Notes: generated from the sequence alone by a model not told the origin. DNA of 36,428 bases from Streptomyces mutomycini (GCF_001700505.1 NZ_MAPV01000080.1:1-36428), one strand, 5' to 3'; positions 1 to 7,928 are shown, counted from the first letter of the stretch. Translations and numbers: made by a program.

Positions 1-49
1 TGTGTCGCCGCGCCCGTCCGGACCGGTCCCGGACGGGCGCGGCGACACA
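1..49. repeat. Perfect 21-bp inverted repeat at window edge
   Basis: Bases 1-21 are the exact reverse complement of bases 29-49, with a 7-base spacer (ACCGGTC). The arms lie inside the 3' part of the truncated IclR gene on the minus strand. The encoded protein matches the IclR family through the CVAAPVRDRSGR stretch and then leaves it with ARRH, in the outer arm. It could be a fold-back artefact at a contig end, a natural hairpin or a terminator. The abrupt loss of family similarity at the fold favours an artefact. Confidence 0.8.
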
Positions 50-652
50 GCTCACGTCCGGGTTCGACTCCCGGTGCTCCACCGCTATGCCCCGCTTGCG
101 CACGACGGCGAGCGCGGCCCGCAGCTCCGCGGCGTCGGTGAGGCTGTTGTCGGTCATCGCGACGAGGTCGCGCCCGTCGAGGCGGGCGTCGAGCTCCGCC
201 TCCGGGAGCGCGGCCAGCAGCAGCTTGCCGACGGCGGTGCAGTGGGCCGGCAGCTTGCGGCCCGCGGCGGAGACCATCCGGACGGCGTGCGTGGAGTCGA
301 CCTTGGCGATGTAAATGACCTCGGTGTCCTCCAGGATCGCCACATGGACCGTCTCGCCGCAGGTCTCGGCGACCTCACGGGCCACCTGCTGCCCCTCGGC
401 CGCGAGGTCGAGCTGCTCCGCGTAGCGGCTGCCGAGCTGGTAGGTGCGCACGCCCAGCCGGTAGCGGCCCGGCTGCTCAGGGACCGTGACCAGGTAGGAC
501 CGTGCGGCGAGCGTGGTGAGCAGTTCGTGGACCGTGGTCCGCGGCAGTTGGAGCCTGCGGGTGACCTCGGGGGCGGAGAGGGTTCCCTCGCCCTGGAGGA
601 AGAGCTCGAGGACATCCAGTGCCCTGGTCACCGCGGGGACGAGTCGTCCCAT
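1..652 (-). CDS. IclR-family transcriptional regulator (3' end cut by window)
   Basis: This is a DNA-binding regulator with an N-terminal winged helix-turn-helix (about residues 8-65, with the recognition region around LQLPRTTVHELL) and a C-terminal ligand-binding IclR domain. The C-terminal domain shows GETVHVAILEDTEVIYI, the PAHCTAVGK stretch and ESNPDVSCVAAPVRDRSGR, which are hallmarks of the family. I read it from ATG at 650-652, with a modest purine-rich AGGCGGG upstream. About 217 codons are present against a usual 250-270. The last codons fall in the inverted repeat at 1-49 and no longer resemble the family, so the true C-terminus is missing. A palindrome at 679-695 just upstream suggests autoregulation. 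The ligand is unknown and no dedicated target operon is visible; the divergent neighbour is a PAP2/kinase fusion. Confidence 0.88.
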   Translation of the reverse strand, partial: MGRLVPAVTRALDVLELFLQGEGTLSAPEVTRRLQLPRTTVHELLTTLAARSYLVTVPEQPGRYRLGVRTYQLGSRYAEQLDLAAEGQQVAREVAETCGETVHVAILEDTEVIYIAKVDSTHAVRMVSAAGRKLPAHCTAVGKLLLAALPEAELDARLDGRDLVAMTDNSLTDAAELRAALAVVRKRGIAVEHRESNPDVSCVAAPVRDRSGRARRH

Positions 653-678
653 GATCGCCCGCCTATCTCGTTCGACAC

Positions 679-695
679 TCCGGCCATTGGCCGGA
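679..695. promoter_or_regulatory. Palindromic operator-like site upstream of the IclR gene
   Basis: TCCGGCCA and TGGCCGGA form perfect 8-bp arms around a single T at 687. The site ends 27 bp upstream of the IclR start codon. IclR proteins commonly bind such short palindromes in their own promoter, so autoregulation, perhaps with control of the divergent gene at 868, is the likely role. This is inferred from position and symmetry only. Confidence 0.45.
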
Positions 696-867
696 ATCAC
701 GAACGCAGGCTAACGGCAGGCGACTTGTCCGGGCAACGCTCCGGGTGAGACGGAGCGGTCCCGACGGGGGCAATTCCGCCCGTACCGTCTGATTGGATCA
801 GGATCCGGCTGAGCCTGTTGCGCGCGCCTCCTGGTTCACCGCCCGGCCGCAGGGTATTCGCTGTCCC

Positions 868-2364
868 ATGTCGACAACGAGCAGCCTCCCCTCCCCCGGC
901 CGCTGGCGGGCCAGATTCCAGCAGCACGATCTCGCCGCCTTCCAACGCGTGGCCGAGCGGCACTGGCCCGGCGCCGACGCGGTCCTGCCCCGGCTGAGCC
1001 GCGGCGCCAACCACGGGCTGCTGTGGTTCGGGGCCGCCGCGGGCATGGCGGCACTGGGCTCCAGCGCACGGTCCCGCAGGGCGGCGCTGCGCGGGATTGC
1101 CTCGCTGGCCGTGGCCTCGGCCGCGATCAACACCGTGGGCAAGGGGGCGGTGCGCCGGGAGCGCCCGATAATCGACCTGGTTCCGGTCATGCGGCAGCTG
1201 AAGCGGCAGCCCTACACCTCGTCCTTCCCGTCGGGGCACGCGGCGTCCGCCGCCGCCTTCGCGACGGGGGTCGCCTTGGAGTCGAAGGGCTGGGGCGCCG
1301 TCGTCGCTCCGGTGGCAGCGGCCGTGGCAGCGTCCCGCGTCTACACGGGCGTCCACTATCCGAGTGATGTGCTCGCCGGTGCGGCGCTCGGCGTCGGGGC
1401 CGCGTTCGCACTGCGCGGCGTCGTACCGACCCGTGGGCAGCTGCCCGCCCCCGGCAGACCGCCGGCCGACGCCCCGGCACTGCCCGCCGGGCAGGACCTG
1501 GTGGTCGTCGTCAACCGGGAGTCCGGCTCCGCGACCGCCGCGGCGGCCCTGATCCGCGACGCCCTGCCGCTCGCGTCGACCCTTGAGTGCGCTCCGGCGG
1601 ACCTGGCGGGATGCATGGACAAGGCGGCACGGGAGGGCAAGGCCCTCGGTGTGTGCGGGGGCGACGGCACCGTCAACATGGCGGCGGCCGTCGCGGCGAC
1701 GCACGGAGTGCCGCTCGCCGTCTTCCCCGGCGGGACACTCAACCACTTCGCCTACGACCTCGGCATCGAGACGGTGCAGGACACGGTGACAGCACTGACC
1801 GCGGGCGACGCGGTCCGGGTCGACCTGGGCCGCTTCCGGCCGGGCCCGCAGGGGCCCGGCGGTGCGCACGGCTACTTCCTCAACGCCTTCAGCCTCGGCG
1901 TCTACCCGGAGCTCGTCCGGACCAGGGAGCACTGGTCGCCCAGGATCGGCGGCTGGCCCGCGGGCGTGCTGGCGGCCCTCGAGGCGCTGCGCGGCTCGCG
2001 CCCCCTGACCGCCGAGCTCCAGGGGAAGCGGCGGCCGCTGTGGCTGCTCTTCGTGGGCAACGGGCTGTTCCAGCGGGTGGGCCCCGCACCGGGCCGCCGC
2101 CACAACCTGGCGGACGGCCTGCTGGACGTACGCGTGGTGCACGGCGGCCGCACCCCCGGGCTCCGGCTGCTCGCCGCAGCGGTCGCCGGGCCGCTGAGCC
2201 GCTCCCCCGTCCACGCGGCGGTCCGTCGCCGCAGGGTGCGGCTTGCCGGGCTCACCCCGGGGACCCCGTACGCCTACGACGGTGAAGTGGCGCACTCCGG
2301 GACGGAGTTGCTCATCGACAAGCTGCCCGAGGCCCTGACGGTGTACTGCCCGATGCCGGCATAG
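868..2364 (+). CDS. Bifunctional PAP2 phosphatase / diacylglycerol-kinase-like protein
   Basis: A 498-aa fusion of two lipid enzymes. The N-terminal half is a PAP2 phosphatase, with motif 1 KGAVRRERP (from residue 92), motif 2 PSGH (121-124) and motif 3 SRVYTGVHYPSD (156-167). It also has hydrophobic Ala/Gly-rich segments, so it is probably membrane-attached. The C-terminal half is a DAGK/sphingosine-kinase catalytic domain with VNRESGS near 212, GGDGT at 264-268 and FPGGTLNHFA after it. By family, the PAP2 part removes phosphate from lipid phosphates and the kinase part phosphorylates diacylglycerol or a related lipid; the real substrates are unknown. ATG 868 is chosen because an in-frame TTG at 793 would add 25 residues without family character. 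An AGGG lies 12 bases upstream. It stands alone, divergent from the IclR gene. Confidence 0.88.
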   Translation: MSTTSSLPSPGRWRARFQQHDLAAFQRVAERHWPGADAVLPRLSRGANHGLLWFGAAAGMAALGSSARSRRAALRGIASLAVASAAINTVGKGAVRRERPIIDLVPVMRQLKRQPYTSSFPSGHAASAAAFATGVALESKGWGAVVAPVAAAVAASRVYTGVHYPSDVLAGAALGVGAAFALRGVVPTRGQLPAPGRPPADAPALPAGQDLVVVVNRESGSATAAAALIRDALPLASTLECAPADLAGCMDKAAREGKALGVCGGDGTVNMAAAVAATHGVPLAVFPGGTLNHFAYDLGIETVQDTVTALTAGDAVRVDLGRFRPGPQGPGGAHGYFLNAFSLGVYPELVRTREHWSPRIGGWPAGVLAALEALRGSRPLTAELQGKRRPLWLLFVGNGLFQRVGPAPGRRHNLADGLLDVRVVHGGRTPGLRLLAAAVAGPLSRSPVHAAVRRRRVRLAGLTPGTPYAYDGEVAHSGTELLIDKLPEALTVYCPMPA

Positions 2365-2463
2365 CACTGACCATACAGTGAGACGCCGATCTCATCATTC
2401 GACATTACGGCGTATCGTCGGCCCCATCGCCCGCGACTGAGGTCCGAGAGGGGACGTCCGGTC

Positions 2464-3273
2464 ATGCCGAAGGAAACAGCCGTCTACACACACGGTCACC
2501 ACGAGTCGGTACTGCGCTCGCACCGATGGCGGACTGCCACCAATTCGGCGGCGTATCTGATCGCCGAACTCCGCCCGGGCCTGCGGGTTCTGGACGTGGG
2601 CTGCGGGCCGGGCACCATCACCGCGGACATCGCCGCACTGGTGGCGCCCGGCCGGGTGACCGCCGTCGACAGGAGCCGTGACGTCCTTGAGCACGCGGCG
2701 GAGACCGCCGCCGAACGCGGTGTGGACAACGTGGAGTTCGCCCTCGCGGATGCCCACAGTCTGGACTTCCCCGACGACTCCTTCGATGTGGTCCACGCCC
2801 ATCAGGTGCTCCAGCACGTGGGGGATCCGGTGCAGGCGCTGCGCGAGATGCGGCGGGTCTGCCGGCCGGGCGGCGTCGTCGCGGCCCGCGACAGCGACTA
2901 CGCGGCCATGACCTGGTATCCGGAGGTGCCCGGGATGCGGGAGTGGCAGGAGCTGTACGGCCGGGTGGCCCGCGCCAACGGCGGCGAGCCGGACGCCGGA
3001 CGCCGGCTGCTGTCCTGGGCGCGGCAGGCAGGCTTCACCGACATCACCCCGACGGCGGCGGCCTGGTGCTTCGCCACCCCGGACGACCGCGCCTGGTGGA
3101 GTGGCCTCTGGGCGGACCGCACGACCGCGTCGGTGTACGCGGGGCAGGCGGTGGACGGCGGCCACGCGAGCGGCGGAGAGCTGACGGCCCTCTCGGAGGC
3201 CTGGCGCGCGTGGGGCGGGGAGCCCGACGCGTGGTTCATGGTGCCCCACGGCGAGGTCCTCTGCCGGGCGTGA
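2464..3273 (+). CDS. Class I SAM-dependent methyltransferase (UbiE/Methyltransf_11-like)
   Basis: A 269-aa soluble methyltransferase. SAM-binding motif I is VLDVGCGPGTIT, with the Asp at residue 44 and the glycine loop at 46-50. The acidic residue after strand 2 is in VTAVDRS, and motifs II/III appear as ALADAHSLDFPDDSFDVVHAHQVLQH and LREMRRVCRPGG. This layout is that of small-molecule methyltransferases of the UbiE type. The C-terminal third, rich in Trp and Asp, should shape the acceptor pocket. The acceptor is unknown and no biosynthetic cluster surrounds the gene. GAGAGGGGA at 2446-2454 gives a good ribosome site for ATG 2464. The 99-base gap from the PAP2/kinase gene holds short inverted repeats and an AT-richer stretch near 2390-2415 that may be its promoter. 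Confidence 0.85.
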   Translation: MPKETAVYTHGHHESVLRSHRWRTATNSAAYLIAELRPGLRVLDVGCGPGTITADIAALVAPGRVTAVDRSRDVLEHAAETAAERGVDNVEFALADAHSLDFPDDSFDVVHAHQVLQHVGDPVQALREMRRVCRPGGVVAARDSDYAAMTWYPEVPGMREWQELYGRVARANGGEPDAGRRLLSWARQAGFTDITPTAAAWCFATPDDRAWWSGLWADRTTASVYAGQAVDGGHASGGELTALSEAWRAWGGEPDAWFMVPHGEVLCRA

Positions 3274-3333
3274 TCCGGTGATCGGACAGGGAACCGATCA
3301 CATCCGGACCGGTCGGCAACTACCCTCGTGGGC

Positions 3334-3687
3334 ATGGAGATCCTGGGAACCACGCTGCGTATCTGCGTCGACGACCTGGAGGCCTCGGTGGCCTTCTACG
3401 AGGGCCTGACCAGCTCTCCGGCACTGCGCTTCGAGCGCGGCGGGGTGTCGGTCGCCGCGATCGGCTGCTTTCTGCTGATGAGCGGCCCCGAAGCCGAACT
3501 GGAGGTGCTGCGCAAGGTGTCGGCGACCATCGCGGTCAAGGACGTCGACGACGCCCACGCGGCGCTGACCCGGGTGGGCGCGAGGGTCATCGCAGGCCCT
3601 GTGCCCACACCGGCCGGCCGCAATCTCATCGCCTTGCACCCGGACGGCTCGGTCTTCGAGTACGTCGACCGGAACGTGCCCGCCTGA
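3334..3687 (+). CDS. VOC (glyoxalase/bleomycin-resistance fold) family protein
   Basis: A 117-aa single-unit VOC protein. It opens with the family's LRICVDDLEASVAFYEGL and has the second babab module at VSATIAVKDVDDAHAALTRVGA, ending in NLIALHPDGSVFEYVDR. Members bind a metal and a small ligand or act as dimeric lyases, isomerases or resistance proteins. Nothing here fixes the substrate. ATG 3334 is preferred over an in-frame GTG at 3328. No Shine-Dalgarno is evident, but TACCCT lies just upstream (around 3321-3326), so a leaderless transcript is plausible. It converges on the alcohol dehydrogenase gene with a hairpin between them. Confidence 0.82.
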   Translation: MEILGTTLRICVDDLEASVAFYEGLTSSPALRFERGGVSVAAIGCFLLMSGPEAELEVLRKVSATIAVKDVDDAHAALTRVGARVIAGPVPTPAGRNLIALHPDGSVFEYVDRNVPA

Positions 3688-3694
3688 CCCCGCG

Positions 3695-3731
3695 CGCCGG
3701 TCCGTGCTGTCGGGGCCCCACCGGACCGGCG
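3695..3731. terminator. Bidirectional terminator hairpin
   Basis: CGCCGGTCCG (3695-3704) pairs perfectly with CGGACCGGCG (3722-3731) around a 17-base loop that itself contains GGGGCCCC. It sits between the convergent VOC gene (ends 3687) and alcohol dehydrogenase gene (ends 3757), the expected place for a shared terminator. There is no U-tract, as is usual in Streptomyces. Confidence 0.65.
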
Positions 3732-3756
3732 GCGGCTGTCGTCCACGTGCAGGAGG

Positions 3757-4941
3757 TCACGGCGTGAGCAGGGTCTTGACCATGCCGTCCTCCTTCAGCT
3801 GGAAGGTCTCGTAGGCCTTCGGCCCGTCGGCCAGCGGCAGGTGGTGGGTGGCGAAGCCGTCGACACCGAGCGGATCCTCGTCGACGAGCAGGGGAAGGAT
3901 GGCCGGTACCCAGTGCCTGACGTTGGCCTGCCCCATCCGCAGCTGTATCTGCTTGTCGAACATCTTGAGCAGGGGCAGCGGGTCCACGGCACCGCCGTAG
4001 ACGCCGGAGACGGACACGGTTCCGCCCCGGCGCACCATGTCGACGGCGGCGAGCAGAGCGCTGAGGCGGTCGATGCCGGCGCGCTCCATGAGTACGCGTG
4101 CCGCAGGGTCGGGCAGCTTGCCCACGGCCCACTGCCCCGCCTTGGCCACCTGGCCACCGTGTGCCTCCATGCCGACGGCGTCGATGACCGCGTCGGTGCC
4201 CCGGCCGTCGGTCAGATCGCGCACGGCGTCCCCCAGGCCCTTGCCGTACTCCCTCAGGTCCAGGACCCGCACGCCCCGCGCCGCGGCCCGCCGCAGGCGG
4301 TCGGGCACCAGGTCCACGCCGATGACCGTCCCCGCACCGCGGTGCAGGGCGATCCGTGCCGCCATGTCCCCGATCGGGCCGAGCCCCAGGACCGTCAGGC
4401 TGCCGCCGGGGGGAACCGCCGCGTACTCCACGGCCTGCCAGGCGGTCGGCAGCACGTCCGACAGATAGACGAAGCGGTCGTCGGGCGGGCCCTCGGGAAC
4501 CTTGACCGGGAGGGTGTTGCCGAAGGGGACGCGCAGGAACTCGGCCTGCCCACCGGGCACCTGCCCGTAGAGCTTGGTGTAGCCGAACAGCGCGGCGCCG
4601 CTTCCGTACTTCCGGACCTGCGTGGTCTCACACTGCGACTGGAGCCCCTGGTCGCACATGAAACAGGCGCCGCAGGAGACGTTGAACGGGACCACGACGC
4701 GGTCCCCACGTCTGACCGCGGTCACCTCGGGGCCGGTCTCCTCCACGATGCCCATCGGCTCGTGGCCCAGGATGTCGCCCGGTTCGAGGTAGGGGCCCAG
4801 CACCTCGTACAGATGCAGGTCCGATCCGCAGATGCCGCTCGACGTGATGCGGACGATGATGTCCGTCGGGTCCTGGACGACCGGGTCGGGGACCGTCTCC
4901 ACACGGACGTCGCGGCGTCCTTGCCAGGTCAGTGCACGCAT
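3757..4941 (-). CDS. Zinc-dependent alcohol dehydrogenase (MDR superfamily, formaldehyde-dehydrogenase-like)
   Basis: A 394-aa NAD(P)-dependent oxidoreductase. The catalytic zinc ligands are Cys38 in GICGSDLH and His60-Glu61 in GHEP. The structural-zinc cysteines are Cys90, Cys93, Cys96 and Cys104 (CGACFMCDQGLQSQC). The Rossmann glycine motif GLGPIG is at 186-191, followed by an acidic GVDLVPDR that suggests NAD preference. The long insert after residue 255 and the overall shape fit the glutathione-independent formaldehyde dehydrogenase-like/threonine dehydrogenase-like branch. ATG 4941 is chosen because GAGGAG lies just upstream; the frame stays open a further 29 codons without family sequence. 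It is a single-gene unit ending at the hairpin at 3695-3731. The 286 bases to the divergent SRPBCC gene at 5228 hold no further gene I can support. Confidence 0.88.
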   Translation of the reverse strand: MRALTWQGRRDVRVETVPDPVVQDPTDIIVRITSSGICGSDLHLYEVLGPYLEPGDILGHEPMGIVEETGPEVTAVRRGDRVVVPFNVSCGACFMCDQGLQSQCETTQVRKYGSGAALFGYTKLYGQVPGGQAEFLRVPFGNTLPVKVPEGPPDDRFVYLSDVLPTAWQAVEYAAVPPGGSLTVLGLGPIGDMAARIALHRGAGTVIGVDLVPDRLRRAAARGVRVLDLREYGKGLGDAVRDLTDGRGTDAVIDAVGMEAHGGQVAKAGQWAVGKLPDPAARVLMERAGIDRLSALLAAVDMVRRGGTVSVSGVYGGAVDPLPLLKMFDKQIQLRMGQANVRHWVPAILPLLVDEDPLGVDGFATHHLPLADGPKAYETFQLKEDGMVKTLLTP

Positions 4942-5227
4942 GCTCTCTCTCCTCGCTCGGCCGAGTGGGTCCACCGGCGTGTTGTCCTTCCGGTCTACCG
5001 CGCGAGCGCTCCTGCCGTGAACTCCCATCCCGTCGGATCCGCGGGCCGCCGGGCTCTGACGGGCCGTACTGCCCGCGGGACGAGCACACGTCCACTGGGC
5101 CGTACGGGTGACACCACCGCGGCCTCAGCCCGGGCGCACGTCCGATATGTCGGCTCTCGCCGCGCGACGTACGATGGCAGGTGTTCCACCGCCGTTCCCC
5201 GTCCGGTATCCGTATGTGGAGGCGTCC

Positions 5228-5668
5228 ATGGCCATTCGCCACCGGTTGATCCACCACCCGCCCTCAGCCCTGTGGTCGGTGCTGGAGCAGCCGCACCTGT
5301 ACGGGAAATGGGTCGTCGGCACCCATGACTCCCGCCCCCTCGAGGGGCAGTGGCCCGAGGTCGACTCCTCCATCGAGTACACCGTGCGCCTCGGTCCGAA
5401 GGAGCTCCAGGGCCATACCGTGGTGCGGCGTCTGGAGCGGCCGGGCGCCCTCGAGCTGGAGGCGTACAGCGGGCCACTGGGGACGGCGCGCATCGCGTTC
5501 GACATCCGCCCATGGGGCGAGGAGACGCTGGTGCTGCTCAACGAGCACCCGCTGCAGGGGCTCGGCGGCGTCCTGCACAACGCCGCCCTCGACGCGGTGC
5601 TCCAGTTCAGGCACCGTGCCATGCTGGGGCGACTGGCCGAGGCGGTCGACGCGCAGGCGCTTGTCTAG
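5228..5668 (+). CDS. SRPBCC (START/Bet v1-fold) family protein
   Basis: A 146-aa protein beginning MAIRHRLIHHPPSALWSVLEQPHLYGKWV, the helix-grip opening of the polyketide-cyclase/dehydrase SRPBCC family, followed by alternating strands and a long C-terminal helix (AALDAVLQFRHRAMLGRLAEAV). Members bind hydrophobic ligands in a central cavity; no ligand can be assigned. GGAGG at 5218-5222 fixes ATG 5228, although the frame is open 40 codons further upstream. Its stop overlaps the stop of the opposing LapA-like gene: the four bases CTAG at 5665-5668 give TAG on both strands. No terminator can therefore sit between the two genes. Confidence 0.82.
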   Translation: MAIRHRLIHHPPSALWSVLEQPHLYGKWVVGTHDSRPLEGQWPEVDSSIEYTVRLGPKELQGHTVVRRLERPGALELEAYSGPLGTARIAFDIRPWGEETLVLLNEHPLQGLGGVLHNAALDAVLQFRHRAMLGRLAEAVDAQALV

Positions 5669-5898
5669 CGGGCCGCCCGCCTGCGGAAGAGATAGGCACC
5701 GCAGAGCCCGCCGGCCACGAAGACCCCCAGAAGCGCGGCCCAGAGCGGCATAGTGACCTTCGGGATGATCACGCGGATGGTCACTTCGGCGGTGTTCACG
5801 CAGATGAAGACGATCGTGAGCACGGCCAGGAGGGTGACGGCGATCCGGGCGGGGCTGAACGCACCCGCACTCCCGCTGGATACGTCCTTGGGGCTCAT
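5665..5898 (-). CDS. LapA-domain (DUF1049-like) small membrane protein
   Basis: A 77-aa protein with two predicted membrane helices (about 17-35 and 50-71). Between them is NTAEVTIRVIIPKVTMPLWAAL, the loop pattern of the LapA/DUF1049 family, and the protein ends in a basic FRRRAAR tail. The family is widespread and mostly uncharacterised; E. coli LapA works with LapB in lipopolysaccharide assembly control, which cannot apply directly in an actinobacterium. GAAAGGG precedes ATG 5898 at good spacing. The open frame extends upstream to 6120, but that part is proline/arginine-rich shadow sequence overlapping the peptidase gene, so it is excluded. Confidence 0.8.
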   Translation of the reverse strand: MSPKDVSSGSAGAFSPARIAVTLLAVLTIVFICVNTAEVTIRVIIPKVTMPLWAALLGVFVAGGLCGAYLFRRRAAR

Positions 5899-5930
5899 GA
5901 GCGGCCCTTTCGCTGAGTCCTGGGGTCCGG

Positions 5931-5956
5931 GGTCCGGGGAAGGCGGTCCCCGGACC
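5931..5956 (-). terminator. Terminator hairpin downstream of the CocE-type peptidase gene
   Basis: GGTCCGGGGA (5931-5940) and TCCCCGGACC (5947-5956) are perfect 10-bp arms with a 6-base loop. The stem can be extended by a G-U and a G-C pair. It lies 58 bases past the stop of the peptidase gene at 6014 and before the LapA-like gene. Confidence 0.65.
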
Positions 5957-6013
5957 TCAGGATGCCCCCGTCCGGGGCCCGGGGAGCGGTGAGCGGGCCC
6001 GTACGGGTGACGG

Positions 6014-7789
6014 TCAGCCGACCACGGGGAGTTCCAGGACGCCGGTGTCCCCCGGGGAGCTGACCACGGTGACCGGCTTGACGCCCCGGTTGCCGAAGTA
6101 GGCCGTGTCACTTCCGGCAACCACGAACCGCAGCCGGTGCCCGGTCCCGTACCGGTGGACGATGCCCGGCAGCTCGACGGTGAAGGGCCGGGTGACGTCG
6201 GGGACGCGCACCGGCGCGACGAGGCGGTTCACCAGCTTCTGGGTCCCGTCGGGCGCCACGTCGTACACCTTGGCGAACAGCACCAGCTTGTCGGCGGCGT
6301 CCCCGCTGTTCTGGACCCGTTCCGTCCTCGGCGAGACGACCTCGAGCGTGGCCTTCGGTGCGCCGACCACGTCGAGCGGTGCCGTCAGCGGCGCACTGGT
6401 CCAGCCGAGGTAGGTGCCCTTCGTGTCGTGGGGCGCCGGATCGGACAGTCCGATGAGCCCTGCGAGGGAGCTCTCCGAATGGCTGGTGGGCAGGAGCCAG
6501 TTGGTGTACTGACGGCTGCCGCGGGCGACCTCCGACCGGCTGTCGACCAGAGCGCCGTCGCCGGAGAGGTACATCGTGCGGGACAGCGCGGGTACGTCGG
6601 CCGCGGTGCCGTACCCGCTCTCCCAGTCGCGGTAGTAGGCGAACTCGGGTCCGGTGGCGGTGTTCTCGTCGTGGTGGAGGTACCGGTCGAACCAGGCGAG
6701 GATGCGCTGCCCGACGTAGCTGGTCTCCAGATTGCCGGTACCGAGGTCGAGTTCGCCGGGGACCGAGCCGCCGCTGTGGCCCCACGACTGCCAGATCATC
6801 TTCGTGGTGGTGCCCTGGGCCTCGAGCGCCCGGTAGGCCGCCGTGGCCTCGTTGAGGTTGAACAGGCTGTCGGCCTGGCCCTGGACGAGCAGGGTCGGCG
6901 CGGTGACACCGGACAGGTAGGAGGCCGGCGAGACGCTCCGCGCGTACGTCAGCATCTCCCGCGTCGCGGCGGCGGGGTAACGGCCGGAGTTCAGGAGACG
7001 GATGGTGTCGCAGGCCTGCGCGGCGAAGTGCAGGCACCCGAGGCTGCCGAAGCGCGACGGGTCGAGGCTCGGGACCAGCAGGGGCTGGCCCTCGCCCATC
7101 AGGTAGAAGCCGTTGGTCCACTGCCACTTGAAGACACCGGGCGTGTCGGAGGAGACGCCACGGGTCGCTCCGGCCGCGTTGGGCGCCAGCGAGTACGCCA
7201 GGTCGTTCCAGGTGATCAGGGGGACGAGCGCGTCCACGCGGTGGTCGGCGGACGCGGTCGCCAGCTGCACGGCACCGCCGTACGAGCCGCCGATCATGCC
7301 GACGACCGGGTCACCCGGTGCGTCCGAGGTGACGTAGTCGGCCTTGGTGCCGTCGTCCGCGGCGCGGGTGCCGGCGAGGAAGTCGACGAGTCCGGAGGCC
7401 GCCTCACCGTCGATCGCCGGGTCGTCGAGCGTGATGAGGCAGCCGGACCTGCCGAAACCCAGGCCCGAGTAGACGAGTCCGACGTAGCCGCGTTCGGCGA
7501 AGGACCTGCCGATGACATCGGTGGAGCCGTCGGACTTGCTGCCGCCGAAGCCGTTGGTCGCGAGGACGGCCGGGGCCGGGTTCCGCGCGTCGACGCCGGC
7601 CGGCCGGTAGAGGTCGGCGTCCACGGTGCAGGACCGGTCGCCGGCCCGCACGGTGAACTCCAGCGCGGTGACGGTGTACTGCTCGGCCGCGGACGCCCGG
7701 GGTACGCCGGTCAGGGCGAGCGGCGCGAGAAGCGCCGCCCCGGCGAGCAAGGTGAGCGGACGGCGGAATCCGGGCACAGCACGCGACAC
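6014..7789 (-). CDS. Secreted CocE/X-Pro dipeptidyl-peptidase (S15)-like hydrolase
   Basis: A 591-aa exported alpha/beta-hydrolase. A signal peptide (basic start, hydrophobic core about 11-28) ends in RASA-AE, with likely cleavage after residue 34. The nucleophile elbow GGSYGG puts Ser169 at the active site. Asp307 in GQADSLFN and His338 in SWGHSGG complete the triad. The C-terminal 200 residues form the jelly-roll domain typical of S15/CocE enzymes (ending TGVLELPVVG). Members remove X-Pro dipeptides or cleave esters such as cocaine. GTG 7789 is chosen over the in-frame GTG at 7801 because GGAGG sits 5 bases before it. A 16-bp palindrome at 7813-7828 overlaps the promoter region and suggests a TetR-type operator. 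A hairpin at 5931-5956 ends the unit. It is probably separate from the four-gene peptidase operon upstream. Confidence 0.87.
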   Translation of the reverse strand: MSRAVPGFRRPLTLLAGAALLAPLALTGVPRASAAEQYTVTALEFTVRAGDRSCTVDADLYRPAGVDARNPAPAVLATNGFGGSKSDGSTDVIGRSFAERGYVGLVYSGLGFGRSGCLITLDDPAIDGEAASGLVDFLAGTRAADDGTKADYVTSDAPGDPVVGMIGGSYGGAVQLATASADHRVDALVPLITWNDLAYSLAPNAAGATRGVSSDTPGVFKWQWTNGFYLMGEGQPLLVPSLDPSRFGSLGCLHFAAQACDTIRLLNSGRYPAAATREMLTYARSVSPASYLSGVTAPTLLVQGQADSLFNLNEATAAYRALEAQGTTTKMIWQSWGHSGGSVPGELDLGTGNLETSYVGQRILAWFDRYLHHDENTATGPEFAYYRDWESGYGTAADVPALSRTMYLSGDGALVDSRSEVARGSRQYTNWLLPTSHSESSLAGLIGLSDPAPHDTKGTYLGWTSAPLTAPLDVVGAPKATLEVVSPRTERVQNSGDAADKLVLFAKVYDVAPDGTQKLVNRLVAPVRVPDVTRPFTVELPGIVHRYGTGHRLRFVVAGSDTAYFGNRGVKPVTVVSSPGDTGVLELPVVG

Positions 7790-7812
7790 ATGGACCTCCA
7801 CACCGAGGGCAC

Positions 7813-7828
7813 CTTACCGGCCGGTAAG
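7813..7828. promoter_or_regulatory. 16-bp palindrome, TetR-type operator candidate
   Basis: CTTACCGGCCGGTAAG is a perfect palindrome 24-39 bases upstream of the GTG start of the secreted peptidase gene (minus strand). Size and symmetry resemble operators of TetR-family repressors. No TetR gene lies in this window, so the regulator would act from elsewhere. Confidence 0.5.
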
Positions 7829-7928
7829 TACCGGGTCCGGCCCATGCTGTGACACACCTCATACCGCTGTCAACGTACGGGAGCCGAGTTTCCCGCGACG
7901 ATCCGCCACGCGCTCGCGGCCACTCGCG

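Noticed and set aside
66..92. tRNA T-arm look-alike (CCGGGTTCGACTCCCGG)
   Set aside because: On the minus strand these bases encode EHRESNPDV, a conserved IclR stretch. There is no anticodon arm or acceptor partner, and the adjacent sequence is the 21-bp inverted repeat.
697..2367. 556-aa open frame on the minus strand
   Set aside because: Shadow of the PAP2/kinase fusion, whose motifs are all on the plus strand.
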